Positions 42,505 to 52,560 are shown, numbered from the stretch's first letter. The stretch is DNA of 64,000 nt from Phyllobacterium zundukense (GCF_025452195.1 NZ_CP104971.1:522769-586768); one strand, 5' to 3'. Numbers and translations: made by a program. The notes: generated by a model from the sequence alone, not told the origin.

Positions 42505-43487
42505 GCGACTCGAAACTTCCGGTCAGCACCATCCCTGTCCTGCGGTTTGCCTTCGACCGTTCGCTTGTCATTGCTTTTGCTTGCATAATCCTGATGCTCC
42601 TTGGCGGAGCGCTCTATTCCCGCGAATTCCTCTCACCGGAATATCTCCTGCAGCAACTTCAAATCAGCGCGTTTCTCGGCATCATTGCCTCGGGCGCAAT
42701 GATGGTCATCCTGATCGGTCACATCGACCTTTCGATCCCGTGGACGGTGACACTTGGCGCGATGATGGCGACGGCCGTTGCCGGCTGGTTCGGCGAGACC
42801 GGCAATCTTATCGCCATTCCGGTCGGGGTGTTCTGCGGCGCGATGGTCGGATTGCTGAATGGCCTCGGGGTGGCCTATTTGCGGCTGCCATCGATGATTT
42901 TTACGCTTGGCATGAACGCCGTGGTGCAAGGGCTGATGGTGTTGCATACGGGTGGCTTTGCGCCGCAGGACCATGCCACCGATGCGATGCATTTCCTGGC
43001 TGTCGGTCGGCCGGTCTTCGGTATCCCCAATGCCCTGCTCATATGGGTCGTCGTTGGCGCGTTCACTATCTTTCTTCTGACCCGTACGGCATTCGGCAGG
43101 CGCGTCTATGCGGTGGGCAACCGCGAGGCTGCAGCTTATCTCTCGGGTGTCAATACGAATGCGGTGATCATCTGGTGTTTTGTCTTGTCAGGGGCAGCAG
43201 CCGCCTTCGCCGGCGTGCTGCTTGCGGGTTATTCTACCAAGGCTTATCAGGCCATGGGCGACCCGTATTTGCTGCCGGCCATCGCTGCCGTTGTGCTCGG
43301 TGGTACCAATATTCTCGGCGGACGCGGCAACTACCTCGGTACGATTGCAGGCGTTATCCTGATCACCCTGCTGCAATCGATCCTCGCGGTTATGCAGATG
43401 CCGGAAGCTGGCCGGCAGATCATCTACGGCGTGGTTATTCTTGTTATGCTGCTCGCCTATGGGCGCGGCGAGATCGATCGAAAGTAG
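42501..43487 (+). CDS. Sugar ABC transporter permease 2
   Basis: The 328-residue homologue of permease 1 has LIGHIDLSIPWTVTLGAMMA, VGNREAAAYLSGVNTNAV and VVLGGTNILGGRGNYLGT. The frame extends back to 42405, but ATG 42501 overlaps the upstream stop in ATGA. It is the last gene of the gntR-led operon. Confidence 0.94.
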   Translation: MSDSKLPVSTIPVLRFAFDRSLVIAFACIILMLLGGALYSREFLSPEYLLQQLQISAFLGIIASGAMMVILIGHIDLSIPWTVTLGAMMATAVAGWFGETGNLIAIPVGVFCGAMVGLLNGLGVAYLRLPSMIFTLGMNAVVQGLMVLHTGGFAPQDHATDAMHFLAVGRPVFGIPNALLIWVVVGAFTIFLLTRTAFGRRVYAVGNREAAAYLSGVNTNAVIIWCFVLSGAAAAFAGVLLAGYSTKAYQAMGDPYLLPAIAAVVLGGTNILGGRGNYLGTIAGVILITLLQSILAVMQMPEAGRQIIYGVVILVMLLAYGRGEIDRK

Positions 43488-43534
43488 CGCCAGGAGCTGG
43501 ACAAGCTTTCCCCAAGAGTCAATGCTAGTGAGCA

Positions 43535-44203
43535 ATGGGGAAGGCTATGCCCAAATCAGACATTTCAACGGCACCTGCCGTAATCTACCGGGACTACACG
43601 CTGGCTGAGTTGCGGGCCGACGGTGCTGTTCATGTCATTGGCGTTATTCTGGCGATGGGAGGGTCGGTCGCGCTGCTGTCATTCATGGTTGATCGGACAG
43701 CGCCAGGTCCTTATGTGGCAACGACGATCTATCTTGCTACGCTCGTTCTGTCGATGTCACTTTCGGCTGTGTACAATATCTGGCCGCTTTCGCCGATAAA
43801 GCGGTTTCTGCGGCGTTTCGACCATTCGGCGATCTACCTCCTGATTGCCGGAACCTATACGCCTTTCATGGCCAAGAGCGGAACGTGGTGGCTGCTGGCA
43901 GGCGTATGGGCCATTGCCATCGTTGGCGTACTTCTAAAATTCCTGAAGCCAGACCGCTTCGACAGGCTGTCGATCGGACTCTATCTTGCGCTTGGCTGGA
44001 GCGGCGCCGCGGCCTATCAGGAATTTTCCAGTGCGCTCTCCGCCACGATCGTCTGGCTCATTCTCGCCGGTGGGGTGGTCTATTCGCTCGGGGTTATTTT
44101 CCATATTCTGGAAAGGTTGCCATTTCACAACGCAATATGGCACGGGTTCGTACTGATCGCTGCCAGTATTCACTTTGCAGCGGTGTGTTCGGCCGTCGCC
44201 TGA
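43535..44203 (+). CDS. Hemolysin III / PAQR-type membrane protein
   Basis: The 222-residue protein has seven predicted segments and the family motifs: a histidine in ADGAVHVIG, SAVYN, FDHSAIYLLIAGTYTPF and the C-terminal WHGFVLIAASIHF with the zinc-binding histidines. Despite the name, members are membrane hydrolase or receptor-like proteins of unclear role. ATG 43535 and ATG 43547 are both possible; an AAGG lies just before the latter. It is convergent with the RND gene, with one base between the stops. Confidence 0.9.
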   Translation: MGKAMPKSDISTAPAVIYRDYTLAELRADGAVHVIGVILAMGGSVALLSFMVDRTAPGPYVATTIYLATLVLSMSLSAVYNIWPLSPIKRFLRRFDHSAIYLLIAGTYTPFMAKSGTWWLLAGVWAIAIVGVLLKFLKPDRFDRLSIGLYLALGWSGAAAYQEFSSALSATIVWLILAGGVVYSLGVIFHILERLPFHNAIWHGFVLIAASIHFAAVCSAVA

Positions 44204-44204
44204 A

Positions 44205-47200
44205 TTATTCAGCCGGCGCCGGCGCGTGCGTGCCGCGCAGCCTGCGGCCGATCTTGCTCAAGGCGCGAGACAAATCCTCCATGTAGAGGAAAATAACCGG
44301 TGTGATGAACAGCGTGAGGATCTGGGAGACGACGAGACCACCGACGACCGCCACACCGAGCGGCTGACGAAGCTCCGAGCTTGCTCCTGCACCAATGGCG
44401 ATGGGAATCGTGCCCATGAGAGCAGCGAGGGTCGTCATCATGATTGGCCGGAAACGCACGAGACAGGCTTCGCGAATGGCATCGAACGAGGTTTCACCGG
44501 CGCGTTGTCGAACAAGCGCGAAATCGACCATCATGATGGCATTCTTCTTGACGATGCCGATCAGCATGAGAATGCCGATAATCGCAATGACGCTAAGATC
44601 GTAGCCGAACAGCTCCAGCGTCGCGAGTGCGCCTGCAGCCGCGGCCGGCAGTCCGGTCAGGATGGTAAGCGGATGGACGAAGCTTTCATAAAGGATGCCG
44701 AGTACAATGTAGATCGTCAGTATCGCCGCGCCGACAAGCAAACCCTGATTGGCGAGGGATTGCTGGAACACCTGGGCGGTGCCGGTAAAACTCGACGTGA
44801 TGGTGTCAGGAACACCTAGCTGCGTTTTGAGAGCAGCAAGCTCCTGTACCGCCTGACCAAGTGAGACACCTTGCGGCAGATTGAAGGAGATCGTGACGGC
44901 GGGGAGCTGTCCGAGCTGGCTGACTGCCAGCAGCCCGGTCTTGCGCTCGACGTGGGCGAAGGCTGAAAGCGGTATCAGCTTGCCGGTGGTTGGCGAGCGG
45001 ATCTGCATCTGGTCAAGCTTGTCGGTCGTCCAGGGAATGTCCGGATCGAGTTCGAGAATGACCTGATAGCTATCGGCCGTCGAGAATATAGTCGATGCCT
45101 GATTGGTACCGAAAGCGTAGTAGAACGTATTGCGCAACTGATCGGCATTGATGCCGAGCATTTGCGCCTTGTCCTGATCGATCACCAGATTTGCCTGAAG
45201 TGCATTGTCCTGCAAATTGCTCGACACGTCGACGAAGGTCTGACGTTCCTGCTGCATTGCCAGCAGGATTTTCTGCGACCACGGATAGAGATCGGTCGAA
45301 GAGACACTTTGAAGATTGTATTGATACTGCGCATTGGAGGAGACGCCACCGATACGCAGATTCTGTACGGCGACAGGGTAGCTGGTAATCCCGGGAATCT
45401 TCGACAAGGTCTGGCGCAGATCACGCAGAAGCGGTTCAAGCGCCAGTCGTTCCGACTTTGGTTTCAACTCAACGAACATTCGCCCCTGATTGAGACTGGC
45501 GGAGTTGAAACCGCCACCAACCGTGGATACGACATGCGAAACATATGGCTTGCTTGAAATTGCATCCGCCACCTTTTTCTGCAGCACCACCATGGCATCG
45601 AACGAGATGTCCTGCCGGGCCTCGGTCGAGATCGACAACTGCCCGATATCCTCAGTCGGCAGGAAGCCCTTGTTAATCGTTGAAAAGAGATAACCGGTCG
45701 CAACGACGGTCAGCAGGAATACGCCAAGGACGACGGGGCGTGCGCGCAGGCAAAGATCAAGAACACGGCCGTAATCCGACTGCACCGCATCGAACATGCG
45801 TTCGGTAAGCGGTTTCTTCTTTTCGCCGTCGGTATGTTTTTCGGGAGGCAAATGGCTGCATAGCATCGGCGTCAGCGTGAGGGATATCAGCGCCGAGGCA
45901 ACGATAGCGACTGTCACGACGACGGCGAATTCGTTGAAGATACGCCCGACGACGCCACCCATCAGCAGGATCGGGATGAACACCGCAACCAGCGACGTGG
46001 TGATCGAGATGATCGTAAAGCCGATCTCCTCGCTACCCTTTAGCGCCGCCTCAAGCGGAGCCATGCCATCTTCTATATGACGGGCTATGTTTTCCAGCAT
46101 GACGATCGCATCATCGACGACCAGTCCGACAGACAAGGTCAAGCCGAGCAGAGAGATGTTGTCGATCGAAAACCCGAGCACATACATCGCGCCAAGTGTG
46201 GCGATCAACGAAAGCGGGACAGCCACGATCGGGACCATCGTTGCGCTCACACGGCGCAAGAAGATGAAGATCACCAGGATAACGAGGCCAATCGTCAAGA
46301 GCAGTGTGAATTGCACGTCTGACACCGCCTGCCGGATAGAGGCCGAGCGGTCGTTCAGGATGTGGATGCTTGCCGAAGGTCCAAGGTCCTGCTCGAATTG
46401 CGGGAGGATCGCCTTGACGCGATCCACGACGTCGACGGTGTTGGCGCCCGGCTGGCGAAAAACGCCCAGAACAAGCGATGGCTTGCCATCATATCGGCTC
46501 TCGGTCTGCGTGGTGGCAACGGAATCGATAACACGGGCTACATCACCGAGGCGAACAAGCTTGCCATTCGCTGATTTGACGATGATCTGCCGGAACGTGT
46601 CGGCGTTTTGCGCCTGCGTATCGGCTTCGATCGCCATCTGCTGCGTCGGGCTGGAAATCGTTCCCACGGGGGCGATCGAATTTTTGCTGGCGACAGCAGC
46701 CGTCAGTTCGTCTAGGCCAATGCCGCGTGCGGTCACCGCCTCCGGATCGACCTCGACGCGCACTGCATATTGTTTGGTCCCGAAGACCTGGACTTCTCCA
46801 ACGCCATTGATCGTCGAAAACGCGGGAGACATCACGTTTTCGGCGTAGTCGTCGAGTTTCGACAACTGCATTGTGTCGCTCTGTAGCGCCACGAGGACGA
46901 CGGGCGCATCGGCAGGATTGCTCTTTCGATAGCTCGGGGGAGTCGTCATGTTGGCGGGCAGCTGGCGCAGAGTGCTTGCAATGGCTGCCTGAACGTCGGC
47001 CGCAGCCTGATCGATATCACGGTTCAAATCGAATTCGAGCGTAATATGCGTTGCGCCCTCGGTACTCGTCGAACTGATCGTCGAAATGGCTTGGATAGTT
47101 GAGAACTGCTTGATCAGCGGCGTCGCAACGGCACTCGCCATCGTATCGGGCGCTGCGCCGGGGAGCTGGGCGGAAACCGTTATGATCGGAAAATCGACTT

Positions 47201-47315
47201 CAGGCAGCGCAGCGACCGGAATGAAATTATAAGCAAAAAGGCCCGACGCCGCGAGCGCGATGGAAAGCAGAATGGTTGCAATCGGCCGGCGGATGAAGAC
47301 CGATGAAATATTCAT
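44205..47315 (-). CDS. RND efflux transporter permease (hydrophobe/amphiphile exporter type)
   Basis: The 1036-residue pump has the RND topology: two large periplasmic loops and twelve segments. Proton-relay residues are intact (the aspartate pair in GLVVDDAIVMLENI and the lysine in GIVKKNAIMMVDF). It has the MdtB-like start MNISSVFIRRPIATILL. Together with the adaptor encoded just upstream and a separate outer-membrane TolC it would expel drugs or toxic metabolites. No regulator is adjacent. Confidence 0.96.
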   Translation of the reverse strand: MNISSVFIRRPIATILLSIALAASGLFAYNFIPVAALPEVDFPIITVSAQLPGAAPDTMASAVATPLIKQFSTIQAISTISSTSTEGATHITLEFDLNRDIDQAAADVQAAIASTLRQLPANMTTPPSYRKSNPADAPVVLVALQSDTMQLSKLDDYAENVMSPAFSTINGVGEVQVFGTKQYAVRVEVDPEAVTARGIGLDELTAAVASKNSIAPVGTISSPTQQMAIEADTQAQNADTFRQIIVKSANGKLVRLGDVARVIDSVATTQTESRYDGKPSLVLGVFRQPGANTVDVVDRVKAILPQFEQDLGPSASIHILNDRSASIRQAVSDVQFTLLLTIGLVILVIFIFLRRVSATMVPIVAVPLSLIATLGAMYVLGFSIDNISLLGLTLSVGLVVDDAIVMLENIARHIEDGMAPLEAALKGSEEIGFTIISITTSLVAVFIPILLMGGVVGRIFNEFAVVVTVAIVASALISLTLTPMLCSHLPPEKHTDGEKKKPLTERMFDAVQSDYGRVLDLCLRARPVVLGVFLLTVVATGYLFSTINKGFLPTEDIGQLSISTEARQDISFDAMVVLQKKVADAISSKPYVSHVVSTVGGGFNSASLNQGRMFVELKPKSERLALEPLLRDLRQTLSKIPGITSYPVAVQNLRIGGVSSNAQYQYNLQSVSSTDLYPWSQKILLAMQQERQTFVDVSSNLQDNALQANLVIDQDKAQMLGINADQLRNTFYYAFGTNQASTIFSTADSYQVILELDPDIPWTTDKLDQMQIRSPTTGKLIPLSAFAHVERKTGLLAVSQLGQLPAVTISFNLPQGVSLGQAVQELAALKTQLGVPDTITSSFTGTAQVFQQSLANQGLLVGAAILTIYIVLGILYESFVHPLTILTGLPAAAAGALATLELFGYDLSVIAIIGILMLIGIVKKNAIMMVDFALVRQRAGETSFDAIREACLVRFRPIMMTTLAALMGTIPIAIGAGASSELRQPLGVAVVGGLVVSQILTLFITPVIFLYMEDLSRALSKIGRRLRGTHAPAPAE

Positions 47316-48535
47316 TTAGCGGCCTCTAAGGCTCCGGAAACCGGGCTGTCGATCGACGATGCTATATCTGCCGCCTGCGTGCTCGTCTGGACAGGTGAGC
47401 CGTCTTGCAAGTGAAGCTGGCCGTCGACCACCACCTGATCGCCAGGCGCTACGCCGGAAGCGACAACTGCGGTGTCGCCTACCGTGTCGGTCAGTGTGAT
47501 GTTCTGCTTTGCAACCGTTTTGTTGGAATGAACGAGGAAGACGAACGAGCCGTCATTTCCCTGCTGAATGGCGACAAGCGGCACAGTCGTGGCATTCTTG
47601 TGAACCGTGAGCTCCACTACAGCCCTAACATACTGTCCGGGCCAAAGCGCACCGTCCGTATTGGCGATATCTGCCTTCAAAACCACCGTGCCGGAAGACG
47701 TGTCTACATTCGAATCGATGAAATTCAATGTGCCCGTCGCGATCGTATCGTTGCTGCCTGGAAGTTTGACCTGGACCGGCGTCGGGTGATCCGCCACGGC
47801 TGATCGCAGTGCGGGCAGGTCACGTTCGGCAATGACAAAGGCAACACGCAGCGGCGCCATTTTGGTTATGGTGAGAAGGTCACTCGTATCCGCAGTGCGA
47901 ACAAGGTTGCCGACAGACGTATTGACGACACCGACGCGACCGTCGATTGGCGCCGTGATCGCCATATAAGATAGTTGTACCTGATCAGCAGCAATCTGAG
48001 CCTTGTCCATATTGATCGTCGCTTCGAGCACCTTAACGGCTGCTTCGAACTGATAGACCTGCTGATTGGTATCGACGTTGCGTTTTTGCAGGTCCCTGGC
48101 ACTTGTCAGATCGAGATTTGCAGCAACCAGACTTGCCTGGTCCTTGGCGAGCAATGCTTGATCCTTATCGATCATGGCGCGGATTGCACGATCGTCGAGC
48201 TGAAAAAGCACGTCTCCGGCCTTGACCATTTGACCGTCGGTGACTTCGGTTGCGACGACAACGCCGTCGATCTGTGGCTTGACGGCGACCGTGTCGCTCG
48301 GCTCCATCGTGGCAACGACTGTCTTGGTGACAGGCACATCCTCCGATTTGGCAGATGCAACGACGACGGAGGCCGTTCCTCCCCCTTTATGAGCCTTGCC
48401 GCCAACGGGCGACGTATCGACTGATGCTGCGCTTTGTGAGGGGAAAGATGCGTGCGGGTATAATTGGGGATAGACGACAAAATAGCCAATACCGGCAATG
48501 AGTGCTGCACCTATCAGAAGGCCGATACGCTTCAT
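47312..48535 (-). CDS. RND efflux periplasmic adaptor (membrane fusion protein)
   Basis: The 407-residue protein has an N-terminal signal anchor (KRIGLLIGAALIAGIGYFVV), the lipoyl-like pair around QIDGVVVATEV and APIDGRVGVV, the coiled-coil hairpin (MIDKDQALLAKDQASLVAAN and following) and the beta-barrel domain. ATG 48535 is preferred to upstream codons. Its stop overlaps the pump gene in ATGA, so the two are one operon. Confidence 0.94.
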   Translation of the reverse strand: MKRIGLLIGAALIAGIGYFVVYPQLYPHASFPSQSAASVDTSPVGGKAHKGGGTASVVVASAKSEDVPVTKTVVATMEPSDTVAVKPQIDGVVVATEVTDGQMVKAGDVLFQLDDRAIRAMIDKDQALLAKDQASLVAANLDLTSARDLQKRNVDTNQQVYQFEAAVKVLEATINMDKAQIAADQVQLSYMAITAPIDGRVGVVNTSVGNLVRTADTSDLLTITKMAPLRVAFVIAERDLPALRSAVADHPTPVQVKLPGSNDTIATGTLNFIDSNVDTSSGTVVLKADIANTDGALWPGQYVRAVVELTVHKNATTVPLVAIQQGNDGSFVFLVHSNKTVAKQNITLTDTVGDTAVVASGVAPGDQVVVDGQLHLQDGSPVQTSTQAADIASSIDSPVSGALEAAK

Positions 48536-48592
48536 GACAAATATCTCTTTCGTGGCGGATGCCGTGGGAGCCCGCCATCCCCTAATGCGCAA

Positions 48593-48721
48593 GCACTAAC
48601 GACTCCGAAGGCCATTTCAAATTATAGTTTCGTAATGATTTGAACCTTGTGGCGGCGCTTGCGGCGTCAATCACAGGCGCTGTCTGGGTTTTTTGTAGGT
48701 CGCACGCTCGACATCAACTGC
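48593..48721. other. Gap between the adaptor gene and the Pho-box promoter
   Basis: This holds the leftward promoter of the RND operon and leads into the Pho-box-like site listed separately. No gene is visible. Confidence 0.4.
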
Positions 48722-48739
48722 TCGTCACACAATTGTTAC
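48722..48739 (+). promoter_or_regulatory. Pho-box-like site upstream of the first ATPase
   Basis: TCGTCAC-ACAA-TTGTTAC: two 7-bp direct half-sites at an 11-bp period, as in PhoB boxes (CTGTCAt-N4-CTGTCAc). It ends 53 bases before the ATG at 48793. Both half-sites deviate from consensus, but spacing and position match the second site at 52739. Confidence 0.55.
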
Positions 48740-48792
48740 GCAAACGCAGCATAGCCGGTGTCAAATTGCAGAAAGAATTGTAAAACCTGCGC

Positions 48793-49827
48793 ATGACCGA
48801 AATCCGCATCCAGAACCTGACAAAACGCTTTGGTGACGTCACCGCGCTCGACGACATCTCGATTGATTTTCCAGCCGGATCGTTCACTTCATTACTCGGC
48901 CCTTCTGGTTGCGGCAAGACCACCTTGCTGCGGCTGATCGCTGGATTTGAGGCCCCGGATGGCGGGCAGCTGTCGTTTGGTGATGAGTTGATCGCCGATG
49001 CCCAAAACCAGAAGAAACCGGAAGAACGCGGTGTCGGCGTCGTCTTCCAGTCTTATGCCCTCTGGCCGCATATGGATGTGGCTGCAAATGTCGCCTATCC
49101 GTTGAAGACGCGAAAGGTGGGCAAGGACGAGATTGCGAGCCGCGTCGCCGCCGTCCTCGACAGTGTGGGCCTCGATGGTTACGCCAAGCGTGGGATCGAG
49201 GAGCTCTCCGGCGGCCAGCGTCAGAGGGTTGCCCTTGCCCGCTGCCTGGTAGCGGACGCAAAGATTATTCTCTTCGATGAGCCACTCGCCAATCTCGACA
49301 TGCATTTGCGGGCTTCGATGGTCGAAGCATTTCGCGAGATCCACCGTCGGACGCGCGCGACGATTGTCTATGTAACGCATGATCAATCCGAAGCGCTCGC
49401 GCTGTCCGACCGTGTAGCGGTCATGAGTTCAGGAAATATTTTGCAGGTCGCGTCCCCCTCGCAAGTCTATCATTCGCCGGCCGACCGAAAGGTGGCAGGA
49501 TTTATCGGGCGCGGGACGCTTGTCTCCGGCACAGTCGTGCACAGGAACGGCCAATCAACCATCGTCAATATCGGGGGCACACACGTCACTGCACGTGGAC
49601 AGGCCAACGGTGCGGATAGCGTTCAGGTTCTGCTGCGTCCTGAAACCATCACCCTTTCCGAGCAAGGTCTCGCTGCTGTCGTTCAGCAACGCACCTATCG
49701 TGGACCGGTGCACGAAACGTGGCTTGAACTTGCCAATGGCGAGCGGCTGACGCTTGACAGCCCGGATCCCCTCCCCCTTGGAAGCAAGGTGCATGTCGGC
49801 GTTAGCGACGCCTGGATCATTCCTTAA
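48793..49827 (+). CDS. ABC transporter ATP-binding protein, Fe3+/phosphonate-type importer
   Basis: The 344-residue ATPase has Walker A GPSGCGKTT, signature LSGGQRQRVALARCL, Walker B IILFDEPLANLD and a C-terminal TOBE-like regulatory part (VQVLLRPETITL). It is of the FbpC/AfuC type. Its convergent neighbours on the other strand are the two-domain permease and binding protein of the same importer class, and the stops abut with no gap. The Pho-box-like site upstream suggests phosphate-starvation control, as for the afu genes of Sinorhizobium. Confidence 0.93.
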   Translation: MTEIRIQNLTKRFGDVTALDDISIDFPAGSFTSLLGPSGCGKTTLLRLIAGFEAPDGGQLSFGDELIADAQNQKKPEERGVGVVFQSYALWPHMDVAANVAYPLKTRKVGKDEIASRVAAVLDSVGLDGYAKRGIEELSGGQRQRVALARCLVADAKIILFDEPLANLDMHLRASMVEAFREIHRRTRATIVYVTHDQSEALALSDRVAVMSSGNILQVASPSQVYHSPADRKVAGFIGRGTLVSGTVVHRNGQSTIVNIGGTHVTARGQANGADSVQVLLRPETITLSEQGLAAVVQQRTYRGPVHETWLELANGERLTLDSPDPLPLGSKVHVGVSDAWIIP

Positions 49828-51579
49828 TCAACGCCATGGTAAGACGCCCGCGGGGAGCTTCCTGCCGAACCGGTCCAGAAGGAGAAGCAATACCACGACG
49901 ATGACAATGGTCGTGACTGCGATTGCCGCCGCCTGGGTGCCGAGCCCCGCCTCCTCAAGGCTGAACAACACAACGCCCAAGGTTTCGTTGCCGCTTGACC
50001 ACAGCAAAGCAGAGACGGTCAGCTCATTGAAAGCGCTCATGAATACCAGAAGCGCGCCCGCGACGGCGGCTGGTGCGACCAGCGGCGCGGTGATCGTCAT
50101 CATCCGACGTAAGGGGTAAGCACCTGACACTGCGGCGGCCTCGTCCAGATCCCGCGAGATTTGGCCGACGGCAGCGGTGACCGGTTTCATGGCGAGAGCA
50201 AAGAAACGCATGAGATAAGCCGCGAGGATGATCCATGGCGTAGCGTAGAGGCTACCGATGAACGGCAGCGGTCGCAGAAACAGAAGAATGCAGGCAATGG
50301 CCAGCACGATGCCCGGCAGCGCATAGGGCAGTTCGATCATCCCATGCAACACGCGTTGTGACAGGCGCGAAAAGCGCTCAAGGCCGATTGCCAAAGGAAT
50401 GGCACCGACGGCGAGGATCAAAGCCGCGCCACCAGCCAAGATTGTGGAATTGCGGAAGGCGCGATTGGTCGAAGCCTGACGAAACAGCACTTCCTCGAAG
50501 TTGGAAAAGGTCAGAGTGCTCCAATTGAGCGGAACACCGAATGACGGAATAAGCGCAGTCGTTACCAAGGCGAGAACAGGGAGGATGAGCATGAATAATA
50601 TAGCGATCCAGCCCAGCAGTGCGAGCGGCAACCGCCAACCTCCTAAAGTGAAACGCGCAGGTGTTCCGGCCGTGTAACGATGACCAGCGCGGCGCAGGGC
50701 CAGCGCCTGCAACGTGACACCGAGTAGCGCCAGGGTGGCAATCAGCACGGAGAGCGCCGCGACTTGCGGCAAAACGCTTGGGCCGAAGCTGGAAATTCGC
50801 TGATAGATCAGCGTTGTCAGCGTCAGATAATTGACCGGCATGCCGAGCAGCGCGGGAATGCCGAAATTGCCGACGCCAGAGACGAAGGCTAGCGCCGTTG
50901 CGGCGACTAGATATGGCCGAACCATCGGCAGGATAATGGTGACGAGCACACGCAGCGGCGAAGAGCCCGATGAACGCGCCGCTTCAACCAGATCCCGCGG
51001 GACGCGCGTGAGCCCTGCACGCAGCGTAATAAAGATGATCGGCGCGTGTTGAATGGCGTAAAGCAGGATAATGCCCTTGCGGCCGAGCAGAGGATTGGCG
51101 GTGCCCGGAAGGGGCGAGAGATTGAATGCTCCGAGCAAGGTGCTCGATGGTCCGAACAGATGCAGCCAGGACAGCGCCATGACTTGCGGTGCGATCATCA
51201 ACGGCAGCAGCAATAAAAAACCCAGTGTCCGCCGCCCCGGCAAATCGGTCATCGATAGCGCAACGGCAAAGGGCGCACCGATCACGAGTGCCAGTAACGC
51301 GCCGAAGAAGGACGTGTCGAGCGTATTGAACGTTGCGCGGATGCCCGCCGGGCTTGCAAGACGGTTTGCGAAAGCGGCCAAATCAACTTCGCCGCCGGGC
51401 GCAAGGGCCGTCGACACGAGGCGCAGCACGGGAACCAGGCTCAGGAGAAAAATGACGACCAGAACGGCCAGGCCAGAAAGCCACGTATCGTACCGAAGTT
51501 TTCGCCACAGGATCGGGAGAAAGCCCGCGTCGTGTGACGCGGGTCGTTCATTCGGGCGAATAGATTGGGAAACAGCCAA
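49828..51579 (-). CDS. ABC transporter permease with two fused transmembrane domains (FbpB/AfuB type)
   Basis: The 583-residue protein contains two BPD_transp_1 domains, each with an EAA loop (LVEAARSSGSSPLRVLVTII and LDEAAAVSGAYPLRRMMTIT). Single-chain double permeases are typical of ferric-iron and 2-aminoethylphosphonate importers. No ATG precedes the first domain; translation probably starts at TTG 51579, six bases after the binding-protein stop, preceded by TAAGG. Confidence 0.93.
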   Translation of the reverse strand: MAVSQSIRPNERPASHDAGFLPILWRKLRYDTWLSGLAVLVVIFLLSLVPVLRLVSTALAPGGEVDLAAFANRLASPAGIRATFNTLDTSFFGALLALVIGAPFAVALSMTDLPGRRTLGFLLLLPLMIAPQVMALSWLHLFGPSSTLLGAFNLSPLPGTANPLLGRKGIILLYAIQHAPIIFITLRAGLTRVPRDLVEAARSSGSSPLRVLVTIILPMVRPYLVAATALAFVSGVGNFGIPALLGMPVNYLTLTTLIYQRISSFGPSVLPQVAALSVLIATLALLGVTLQALALRRAGHRYTAGTPARFTLGGWRLPLALLGWIAILFMLILPVLALVTTALIPSFGVPLNWSTLTFSNFEEVLFRQASTNRAFRNSTILAGGAALILAVGAIPLAIGLERFSRLSQRVLHGMIELPYALPGIVLAIACILLFLRPLPFIGSLYATPWIILAAYLMRFFALAMKPVTAAVGQISRDLDEAAAVSGAYPLRRMMTITAPLVAPAAVAGALLVFMSAFNELTVSALLWSSGNETLGVVLFSLEEAGLGTQAAAIAVTTIVIVVVLLLLLDRFGRKLPAGVLPWR

Positions 51580-51585
51580 AGAGCC

Positions 51586-52560
51586 TTACTGCCCCATGAC
51601 TTCGCTGAATTTTTCTTTGTTCGCCGTGTCGTTCGCCAACGCGCCGGCTGCGTCGAACGCCAGCACCTTGATGGCAGAACGATCCGGATAGCCTGCCGGA
51701 AGGCCGGCATCGGGACGCGCAGGGATATAGCCCATGCCGACCGCAAGCTTCTGTCCTTCTTCAGACAAAAGGAAGTTGACGAAGGCCTTTGCTGCCTCAG
51801 GGTTCTTCGCGGTTGAGAGAATCGCGACCGGTTCGGTTACGGCCGAGACACCTTCCTTTGGGAATACGAACTCGACTGGCGCGCCCTTGGCCTTTTCGCG
51901 GATTGGCATGTAATCGACGATCATGCCGAAAAGTTTGTCGCCACCGCTGACAGCCTTGAGAACATCGCCATTGCCGCCGGCCGCCTGCGCACCATTCTTG
52001 GCGAGCTCGCCATAGAAATCCCAGCCTTGCGGCAGGTTTTCGGTCAACGTCACGGTATGGATCATCGCGGCGCCCGATGTCAGCGGGCTCGGCAAACTGA
52101 CCAGATTCTTGGCCTCGGGCTTGGTGAGGTCGCTCCAGCTCGCGGGAACGAAAGGCGCCTTCGTGTTGTAGACGATGCCAGTCGTGATGAGTTTGGTGGA
52201 GAAATAGGTTCCGTCCTTGTCCATCAGCGCCGGGTCGATGCCGTCAGTATTGGCATCCTTGAAGGCGAGCAGACGGCCCTCTTTCTTCAAACCTTCCATT
52301 GTCACAACATCTGAAATCAAAAGAACATCGGGTTGGGGATTGCCCGCTTCGATCTCGGCCCGCAGCTTGGCCATGACCTTAGGCGTTCCGTCACGAACCC
52401 ATTCGACCTTGATGCCGGGGTTCTTTGCCATAAAGGCATCCGTCGTCTTTTGTGCGTCGGTGTTGGGCTGACTTGTATAGAGAACGAGTTTACCATCAGC
52501 GGCGAAGGCTGGATGAAGTCCGGCGGCCAGTAGAACTGCAGCGGCGAGAAGTTGGCGCAC
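51586..52560 (-). CDS. ABC transporter periplasmic binding protein (FbpA/AfuA type)
   Basis: The 324-residue protein has a signal peptide (LLAAAVLLAAGLHPAFAADG) and a two-domain iron/solute-binding fold: KLVLYTSQPNTDAQKTTDAF, VEWVRDGTPKVMAKL, GNPQPDVLLISD. GTG 52560 is preferred because AAGGGA lies seven bases upstream; an extended frame starts at TTG 52587. The ligand may be ferric iron or an organophosphorus compound. A Pho-box-like site on this strand lies about 90 bases upstream. Confidence 0.92.
   Translation of the reverse strand: MRQLLAAAVLLAAGLHPAFAADGKLVLYTSQPNTDAQKTTDAFMAKNPGIKVEWVRDGTPKVMAKLRAEIEAGNPQPDVLLISDVVTMEGLKKEGRLLAFKDANTDGIDPALMDKDGTYFSTKLITTGIVYNTKAPFVPASWSDLTKPEAKNLVSLPSPLTSGAAMIHTVTLTENLPQGWDFYGELAKNGAQAAGGNGDVLKAVSGGDKLFGMIVDYMPIREKAKGAPVEFVFPKEGVSAVTEPVAILSTAKNPEAAKAFVNFLLSEEGQKLAVGMGYIPARPDAGLPAGYPDRSAIKVLAFDAAGALANDTANKEKFSEVMGQ

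Noticed and set aside
43488..43534. Terminator after the second sugar permease
   Set aside because: The short dyads in this 47-bp gap are weak and no T-tract follows.
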